DNA of 64,000 bases, from contig NW_022985162.1 of the NCBI RefSeq assembly GCF_010093535.1, positions 1,016,165-1,080,164 of the forward strand. The letters run 5' to 3'. The notes under the pieces are model-generated. The model was not told the DNA's origin and made no database searches. It saw only the letters and a program-made list of their open reading frames with translations. The position numbers were made by a program, and so were the translations under genes. The stretch comes from Lindgomyces ingoldianus. Lineage: Eukaryota > Ascomycota > Dothideomycetes > Pleosporales > Lindgomycetaceae. Below are positions 56,822 through 64,000 of the stretch, piece after piece. Each line of letters begins with the position of its first letter. Position 1 is the stretch's first letter.

Positions 56822-57214
56822 AATTAGAGGAAGAAAGGGGCCAGACAAGAACTTCAGAACGTGACAGGGATGAACAGATATGAACCCCGGGAATAGAAGA
56901 AAAAGGGCATGTGCTACTTATGTATGGTGGTAACTTTAGCACTTACGGTAGATCATTAGTGGGCTTGTTTTTCGGACAGAAATCAATATCCCTTTGACAC
57001 TCATAATTGCAGAAAGAGGTTTCACGGATCAGATGCACCCTGCTCGCTTTCCGTGGCATACTCTACAATGCCGCGCAGGAGAAACCTAGTAGACGATTGA
57101 CATCATTTTGCTAAAATTGGTATTGGGTGTTGTCTACAAATTCCTACATATTTTAGCATTCACACCCAAAGCTTGAGAGGGGTTAGTGGATGAAACCTAC
57201 GCATATATACATCT
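56822..57214. other. Convergent intergenic region
   Basis: 3' regions of the AIM6-like and complex I subunit genes. No gene recognised. Confidence 0.55.
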
Positions 57215-58206
57215 TTAGAGAGCCCCATCCTTTCTCAGCATCTCGTTGCCCCACGGCTCGCCCGTCAACGTGGTCAATCCCGCAGCCGGCTCACAGCTCT
57301 TCCTTCCACTCAGTGGACCTGGAGTGGGCACCTTGACACCACCTGCCTCATAGGCCTGCCCCTGCTCATTGATATCATTTCCGCTCTTGACGTTCCCGTC
57401 GTCGCCTGTCACAGCGCCCTTGCCTGCTTCTCCGGGTTGCGCACCAGTCGCTTGGGCAGCGTGCCGAAGCGCCTTAAGAAGTGACACGGTGGTATCGTAG
57501 GTTAAGTCCTCGTAGTAATCGTCATTGATCTGAACCATGGGAGCGTTTGCGCAAGCACCGAGGCACTCGACTTCCAGGAGGGTGAAGATGCCATCCTTCG
57601 TGGTTTCGCCGTTCTGGATGCCGAGGTAGTCTTTGCAGGCTTTCCAAACAGCGTCGCTGTCGCGGAGCATGCAGGGTGTCTATACTTGGTTAGCCCATCC
57701 ATCCAACACATGATGCGATTTCCGTTGGTACATACTGTGGTGCAGACCTGGACATGGAACTTGCCAACGGGGTTCCGGTTGTACATGGTATAGAACGTCG
57801 CAACTTCGTAGACTCGCATCGGTGGCATTTCTAGTATCTTAGCAACCTCATTCATAACGCTAATGCTTGTGAAGCCATGCTGTCGCTGTCCGAGGTCGAG
57901 CAGTGGCATCACCGCCGCTTTTTTGTATTGTGATGGGTAACGACTGAGGATCTCTTTGATCAGCTCCTCGTTCTGCGGCGTGAACTTGAATGGAATTGAC
58001 GGGTTATTGACGGGTGTATCGCGATGCTAGAACAGTATTAACGCTACAATTGCGGAACCACGGGAGTGGGTAGGTAAACGTACGACCATGAGGGAATCGC
58101 TCCGTGAGGCCGTGAAGGCGCTGAATGGGCGCCATTGAGCCCTCTGAAGCTGACGCAGTGCTCGAGGAGTGCCTCTGAAGAGGAAAGGCGTCAATTTCGA
58201 GGCCAT
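57215..58206 (-). CDS. nuo-24: NADH:ubiquinone oxidoreductase 24-kDa subunit (NDUFV2 homologue)
   Basis: Exons 58206-58084, 58026-57736 and 57679-57215 give 292 residues. The start is a mitochondrial targeting peptide rich in arginine and serine ([28 protein letters not shown]). The mature domain begins [19 protein letters not shown] and has [16 protein letters not shown]. The thioredoxin-like ferredoxin fold holds the [2Fe-2S] N1a ligands in VCTT-TPC, completed by the second splice joint, and in ECLGAC. The C-terminus carries a fungal extension rich in glycine that ends with the conserved [18 protein letters not shown]. It works in the matrix arm of complex I next to the NADH-oxidising 51-kDa subunit. 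Confidence 0.97.
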
Positions 58207-58542
58207 TTTGCTTGGATGGGGTTGTTTGGTGGTGGCGTCGAAGTGAGGTTGATGATGAGAAGCTCTCGGTTGAACCTCGGGGACTCTGGCCAATCAACGT
58301 GACGAAGATTGCAATATGCTCTCCCCACTATGCCCTGACGTTCCAGCTCCATCACGAAGCGCGCCATTTGAGGATCTAATCATAGATCATCATAGCCAAG
58401 ACACAAATACTCACGAAGCTGTTCTTTGAACACCACTTCTAGATTGAAAGCGGCTGCTAAATCCTTTCCCCCTTCTGCGGTTTAATCTAGCGCTATTATC
58501 ACAGCCATGTCGTGCCTACATACACTCCCACCCTTAGTTTGC
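58207..58542. other. Short intergenic region
   Basis: Promoter of the complex I gene. No other gene recognised. Confidence 0.5.
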
Positions 58543-58905
58543 TCAGAACCACTCTATCGTCCTCCAAATCCCCTCATCAGTGCTGCAAAGAGGCTCATAT
58601 CCCAGACGTCTCCGCGCTTTCTCAATTGAAACCAACAACCCTTCTGGATGTCCACCAGCATGGTCAGACAAGTTCTGTTCAGAGTTGGTGAGACATACTT
58701 CTTCACTTTCTGACTTAGGCATCTCTCTTCCATACTCTTCGTCAGGTTCTCCTACCCTGGACGACGATACCTCTTCTTCGTCTCCTTGTTCACCTTCCTC
58801 TGTTTCAGACGCAGAGAAATCTCCTTTGTCCTCTTTGTCCTCTCCCTCTATTCGAGGCTTGAAAAGCTCTTTAATATTGATATCCTCATCTTCTTTTAAA
58901 TAAAA
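58543..58905 (-). pseudogene. 5'-truncated NAD-dependent epimerase/SDR C-terminus
   Basis: On the minus strand, 121 codons from just after a TAG at 58906 to TGA at 58543-58545. The first part is acidic and low-complexity (KEDKGDFSASETEEGEQGDE); the end reads EGLLVSIEKARRRLGYEPL and IWRTIEWF. That ending is typical of the last helix of extended-SDR sugar-nucleotide epimerases (EKA.R.LGYEP...TIEWF). The Rossmann N-terminus with GxxGxxG is absent and the upstream bases belong to a decayed ankyrin gene, so this is probably a truncated gene left by a rearrangement. An intron acceptor (GGATAG) at the boundary leaves a distant 5' exon possible. Confidence 0.5.
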
Positions 58906-60274
58906 CTATCCAGCATCATGACACCCCCGGTCACAATCCGGGTATATCACTGGAGTATAGTAGAAATAAGGACAAATATGTTCGCGCCCTTTCCAAAGTC
59001 TTTCAAAATGCTCCCAAGTGTACTTCCATGTACAATGACACATCCTTTCCTCAGCGCTTTGAATGTACTTTTTGAAACCGCATTGTGATAGCACAATGTC
59101 CAGAGATCACTTTGGTGCCTACTACAAGCCCTAAGTAATCATTATGATCACATTCGTAGGCATCGTCGAAGATTGAACGGCCGGGATCGTCCGTAGCAAA
59201 AATATCTACCCCATATTGAATCAACAGAACGATGGCTTCCATATCTTTTACAAGCTTTTTTGGGAAATGGACATTTCGAATAGCGATTTGAAGGCAGGTC
59301 TGCTTTTCGTAACTCTGGGGCATTAAGTTGGCGGCGCTATCGAGGAGAAGCTTAAATTTCATGGCATCATAACCGTCTCCATGGTTTCGTGCTAATACTA
59401 ATAAAGCGGTGTCGCCTATCACATCTCTTTCTTCCAAGTTGATAACTGGCCGTCCAAAGTCTAAGAACCCTTTATTGAATCCTATTACAATTAACCGGAA
59501 CCGGTGTATAGTTACATCCGCATAAATTTACAACAGTGCAAAACTGTATAATATCAACAAAGGCGCTAGCACTTCCATAACCACACAGAGTCGGGTCTGC
59601 ACCAGCTTGCAGTAGCAGGAGCCTACATTCGATGATCCTCTGCTAATTTTCTTCATCCCGTCCGATGTCAACAATGTCCCTAGTCAATGGTCGGCTAAGT
59701 ATGAAAACAATCGGCAAATACTCTTATGGTATTTTTCGAATTGATGATAATAATTATAGACCTCATACCTGTGGTTTTCTCTAAAAAAGAAAAAACCGAA
59801 ACGACGCCAGCTCGTCCATATCTGCCCCGTTCTCTACAAGGAATTTGCACATCGCTGGCTGAGACGTGGCATAATAGTGGTGGTTGGTAAGAATAGGGTG
59901 CCTATATGGGATTGATATTCCTTCCGTGCAATAATGGCGCTCCCCATGAGTCTCTATCTCTCAGAGTGGATTGCCCCCCGCATTAGAAGGCATTTCAGTT
60001 GGTCGGTGTCTCCACTATTGACAATAGCAAAGAGTGGGGAGTTGTCTGGAAGCACTTTACCTAGAGAATTCACAAGATTCGAAGAGGAGAATCCGTCGTG
60101 CACTTGGACGTGGCAGAGGTAAGGGGTCAGCATTGCTAGAGATTCTGAGGGTTGCAGGAGAACATTGACTCTCGCAATAGCTTCAACGGTATAGGAGTGG
60201 TGGCCATGTTGGTTTTGGTCATCATCAAGCGCCGGGTCGAGCCGAAAAGTGCTCCGATGGCGAAACTCGAAGTT
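58906..60274 (-). pseudogene. Decayed ankyrin-repeat gene
   Basis: Several minus-strand frames carry ankyrin-like units in order. 60274-59954 includes SPLFAIVNSGDTDQLKCLLMRGA and ends in a TAG. About 59950-59780 has RHPILTNHHYYATSQPAMC and FLVENGADMDELA. Near 59640 comes RIIECRLLLLQAGADPTLCG, preceded in frame by a TAG. 59437-59051 has VIGDTALLVLARNHGDG and AIVLLIQYGVDIF. The last frame ends at 58906 (MCHCTWKYTWEHFERLW). At least two in-frame stops and shifts between pieces cannot all be explained by introns, although one or two real introns (near 59470) are likely. The family is the large ankyrin group common in filamentous fungi. Confidence 0.55.
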
Positions 60275-61798
60275 CTGTTACCAATCCTGCTCTCAAAATT
60301 CCTCCGCCAAAGAAGATGGTTCAGATGGCCGATCTCGAGAGACTCATCTTGAACCTGGAAAATGAACATGACTTACTCTTCAGCTAATTCGATAGCCTAC
60401 AAGCACGACTGATGAACAATCCAGAATCTGCATCGGATTGGTCCATTATGTCTAAATTAACGGAAAATAGAACCATCCAACTCCTACTCAACCCCGGGTG
60501 TTGGAACAGATTCCAAGAAGCGCTGAGAGAGAAGAATGCCTACCCCATCGACATCCTAGTTCGGCGACCCCGAACCTATAAGCGTTCAGAATAAGCATAG
60601 AGGAAGCCACACTGGACGTCTGGACGGTCTCCACTAAGTGGAGTAACGGGGCCAATGCATTCCGTCCAAACTTCCGCATTAACTCTAAAAGCATGAGGGC
60701 CTTCACTCACGAGCCCTAAAACAGGGTTCCAGCGGACGTCTGTTGGAACGGCCGCCAGTCCGGACCGCCTGTCACACCGCACATGCCATGGCCGAATACG
60801 CATCGCGAACTAAGCACACAGCATTCGATCATACAGACCCATCAGCGTACGGCAAGGACAGCGATGTCAAAGTGGAGCCAGGAAGATTACAGTTCGAAGT
60901 TGTTGCCCAAAACGATGGAGATCTTCGATGAGTACATACATGAAAGACACCCTGGGAAACGTACGAAGACAAGGCGGAGCATGAGAAGATAAGAAAGCCT
61001 AAAGTCAGGAATATGGAAAGGAAGAGGGTGTAGAAAGCTAAGTCAAAATGCGGCTGGTCTCTTCCTCGTCCTGCTTGTCCTCTTCCTCCTCTTCTGAGGA
61101 TGAATGTAGGAGTATGAAGAAGGAGGGGCAGGAAAGAAAAACATAAGCAGTCATCGAATTAGAGTGCGTATCACCGTGTACGAATTTATCACACTCTTGA
61201 ATTCTAGATCGTTTGTGGCAAGCACAAGCTGAGGTTGCAAATTTGGAGGCGATCCAATAGGAAGCTTGTAAACCTGTTTGTAATGCAACGACGCTGATTG
61301 GATCCTTGTCAAAACTAACGTGATCGGGTCTACAATACCCTGAGGACGTCAATAACATCAAATATCATGGAAAATAACTGGAGACATAGTATGGACGGAG
61401 AAATTGTTGTCTACAATTTAAATGCTTACAGCATTCCTTCCATTGCCTCGCAAGATGTCTTGGAATCCCTCGATTCAGGCCGCGCTAAAACCTTCCCAAC
61501 GGGGTTACACCGAGAGCGGTTGGCGAGACGGCGTCGTAGGTGACATCATATCGGCGCGGTTCCTGCAGAATCTCGATCCGGAGACCTGAAACTGGGAAGA
61601 ACAACAAATTAATTGCTCTTGTACCCTTTTCTCCCCGCCTCCTTTGTGCTGCTCCTCTGTTTCCTCTCACCAGCTTGCGGTTCTTCGGCCTGGGCTGTCT
61701 AGTTACCTGTGGACCTCTCTGAAACCCTACGCTCGCCAAACACGCGACAAACCTTCCTCGCCAATTCTATTCCTTTCCGCAGGAGACCAACCAACATC
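60275..61798. other. Intergenic region, 1.5 kb
   Basis: No complete gene. Short plus-strand frames (for example around 60280-60380, ending NLENEHDLLFS, and 60412-60594) and a minus-strand ORF at 60136-60369 may be parts of the ankyrin locus or chance. The last 200 bases are the App1-like gene promoter. Confidence 0.4.
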
Positions 61799-63426
61799 AT
61801 GGGCAGCATCTCGAGGCAGCAGATGCTGCTACTCGGAGGTGCGGCACTGGCCTATGCTGTTGCGATTCCTGACCCTACAGCTGCCCCTACAAAGGTAGAA
61901 ATACAAGCACCAGTCATCACTCCCGCAGCAGTCCGGTTCGATGGAAGCCACAGCTACATGCTTGATCGGAGGAACCTTGTGTCGGACATTGTCAGTGGGG
62001 CAGACAATGTGCTGCACTCTCTTGGGAGCGTGTTGGGGACGGATTTACCGAGCTATGTCATCTCCGGCATCCCCAACTACTTCCAGAACTTCCCCACTGG
62101 CGACCAAGTCAAGTCCTCGCTCGGTATCAAAGACAGCGATCTCGACGCCAAGCCAACCGAGGTCCTCAATATCCCTCCATATGCTAATTGGACAGATCAA
62201 GGTTGGAATGTTCGGTTTCACGGAAACGTGTTTAAGACGCCGAATATTTCGCAATCGAAGCTGGATGATCTGGCCAACATTTTCTTGATCGACGTCGATA
62301 TCAAAGACCTCCCTACAGACCAACAGGCCCAGGCTCGGAATCTCACGCAGTCCATATTTATCGTGCAGCAAGGGGAGCAGAACGTCTCGTTCCATTTAGA
62401 GCCTGCTCCAAGCCAAGGCGCAAGTGGCGAGCCTGGGGGCGGAGGTGCTATCACGCCTCCTGGCGGGTCCCAGAATATCACGTTCCCATTCGAGACGACT
62501 TCTCAAGGTGATTTTGATGCCTTTGTTCCGATCAAAAATGTCTCAGGAGGTGGATTGCTGGCCGGAAACGAGACGAACGATGTCCAGCGTCTCAATGTCT
62601 ACACCAACGGCACGCTTACCGGCAATGCAACTGCCTTCCTAGTTCCGCCGGAAGGTATCACTTTCATCTCCGATATCGATGATATCCTCCGCGTAACGAA
62701 GATCTATCAGCCGAAAGAGGGCCTGATGAATTCATTTGCTAGACCGTTCACCCCGTGGATGAACATGCCAGAGATATACGCGAATTGGTCCATGACTCTA
62801 CCTAATGGAACCCACTTCCATTACCTAACTACGACCCCCGAGCAAGCCACGCGTCTGTACATGGACTTCATTTACAAGACCTATCCTGGCGGCTCCTTCG
62901 ACACAGTAAGTTCCCCACCTTCCTAAGCTCCCAACCCAATTCCTAACCCCCCACACAGCGCCCCCTAAATTTCTCCGACGTCTCTGCAACGCTCTCAATC
63001 CGGATGTTCCTCCTCAAAAAAGTCTTCGAAACCTTTCCAAAACGCAAATTCGTCCTGGTCGCCGACACTTCCAACTCGGATGTGATGAAAGACTACCCCA
63101 CCCTCGCCCATGACTTCCCCAACCAAGTCCAATGCATCTTCTTACGCAACACATCCGCCACCGACCCAGGCGACAAGTTCCCCTACGATACGAGTAAATT
63201 CAAGGGACTGAAAAATACGAGTTATATGTTCTTCCGTGTCCCGGATGACCTAAGGGGATTGGATATTTCGAATGGACAGTGTTTGAATAAGACGATCATG
63301 CAGAATGTGACGTTTGGTATCCAGGATGAGGTATTAGGGATACATGGCGCAGGTGTGAAGGTCAGGGGGAGTGCGATGGGGAGTCTTGTTGTGGCGGTTT
63401 TGGTTGCGGTTTTTGTTTTGCTATGA
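61799..63426 (+). CDS. Secreted, GPI-anchor-type App1-domain (DUF2183) protein
   Basis: Exons 61799-62905 and 62959-63426 (intron GTAAGT..CACACAG) give 524 residues; the joint reads GGSFDT-RPLNFSDVSAT. The chosen ATG starts a signal peptide (RQQMLLLGGAALAYAVA). The domain core is ITFISDIDDILRVTKIY, the motif I of the App1 phosphatidate phosphatase family (DxDxT). The usual threonine is isoleucine here; both aspartates are kept. Later blocks are ARPFTPWMNMPEIYANW, HFHYLTTTPEQATRLYMDFI and FVLVADTSNSDVMKDYP. Many NxT/S sites fit a glycoprotein. The C-terminus (RGSAMGSLVVAVLVAVFVLL) looks like a GPI-attachment signal. Yeast App1 is cytosolic at actin patches, so this cell-surface version is a distinct fungal branch with unknown substrate. 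Confidence 0.88.
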
Positions 63427-63868
63427 TGAAAGAAGGGGATGAGGCTGAGTATGGTTTAAGGGTTTTTGGATGATGAGGCGATGGCTTGAGTATGACCTTA
63501 CGCGTCCATGTATGCCAGCTCATGATTAGTTTTAGTTCCTAGTATTTCTTTCTTCGATTGACGCTTTCGAGCGAGCGGCATTGTATTGCATTGCACCCGG
63601 AGTGTTCTTGTAAATATTTCAGCATGATGAGGAGGAATACACGCAGGATTCTGGTATTTTTCCTACTCGACCGCGTATCTTGAAAACTAATTAGCTTCTG
63701 GATAAGTGATTTGTTTATAATAGTGTCAGACACAATTTTATTTCTAATTGGCTCCTAGATTTCTGGACACACTCCATCACAGGTAGACAATCTCTCTCTC
63801 ATACGTGCCGTTCGATCCCCTGCCTTTCCATTCCATTCCACCCCACTACTACCAAATGTTCTATCGTC
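63427..63868. other. Convergent intergenic region
   Basis: 3' sides of the App1-like gene and the gene running in from the right. No gene recognised. Confidence 0.5.
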
Positions 63869-64000
63869 CTACATCTGTGAACTGAACCGATTCAGAAAAG
63901 CAAGGTGCTTAGCCTTCAGCTGCCCTGGATCTTCAACTTTCTCGCCCTTCTCATACCTTTTTACATCCGCTTCAGGCCCTTCCCCGACATCCTGTGGCTT
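63869..64000 (-). CDS. Partial C-terminal exon of an unknown protein
   Basis: From the window edge, 43 codons on the minus strand are open to TAG at 63869-63871. The residues are charged (KPQDVGEGPEADVKRYEKGE, then LKAKHLAFLNRF). Frame and composition look coding, but no family can be named; the rest of the gene is outside the window. Confidence 0.5.
   Translation of the reverse strand, partial: KPQDVGEGPEADVKRYEKGEKVEDPGQLKAKHLAFLNRFSSQM

Noticed and set aside
60280..60387. Plus-strand frame ending DLERLILNLENEHDLLFS as a separate small gene
   Set aside because: No start codon context or upstream exon could be found, and the opposite strand has an equally open ankyrin-gene frame.
1..64000. 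CRISPR arrays, bacterial operons or ribosome-binding sites
   Set aside because: Genes have spliceosomal introns and eukaryotic families throughout, and no regularly spaced repeats of CRISPR type are present.

Overview
The window is from the nuclear genome of a filamentous ascomycete (Pezizomycotina). The genes are short and intron-bearing, with introns of about 50-80 bases, GT..AG ends and CTRAY-like branch points. They encode typical mould families: Zn2Cys6 regulator, STAND/NLR-like NTPases, Hce2 (Ecp2-like) and WSC secreted proteins, cytochromes P450, a Ctr copper transporter, and a nuclear-encoded complex I subunit. The species cannot be named from sequence alone. Most gene models were joined by hand across frames; exon coordinates are given in each entry.

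Left part (1-19 kb). A partial cell-wall glycosidase end faces an MDR oxidoreductase. Next come a divergent Zn2Cys6 regulator and a NACHT gene broken by a 493-bp hAT-type miniature element with a perfect 8-bp target duplication. An Hce2-type secreted protein and a DUF1996+WSC secreted protein follow. A small copper block holds a 26-residue metallothionein (two exons, too short for routine ORF calling) and a three-exon Ctr copper transporter; each promoter carries a candidate copper-regulatory motif.

Middle part (19-38 kb). A secreted DJ-1/PfpI protein lies next to an isocyanide synthase (Dit1/PvcA family) that is transcribed divergently from a CYP56/Dit2-like P450. A DHA1 MFS transporter lies beyond. 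This repeats the DIT1-DIT2-transporter logic of yeast dityrosine synthesis and is probably a small isocyanide or dityrosine-type metabolite cluster. Just beyond the transporter is a second copy of the same hAT-type element (655 bp, also with an 8-bp duplication), then gene relics, an NB-ARC/TPR NLR-like gene, and a divergent CYP52-like P450.

Right part (38-64 kb). This holds a CorA-like membrane protein, small membrane and low-complexity proteins, an LPAAT-type acyltransferase with a repetitive tail, a Tls1/HCA59 splicing factor, a multi-exon cysteine-rich secreted protein, an AIM6-type phosphodiesterase, and the 24-kDa complex I subunit. A decayed ankyrin gene abuts a 5'-truncated sugar-nucleotide epimerase end. 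A secreted, probably GPI-anchored App1-domain protein and the last exon of an unknown minus-strand gene close the window. Housekeeping genes (45-58 kb) are dense; the 3-44 kb half is rich in accessory genes, relics and element insertions.
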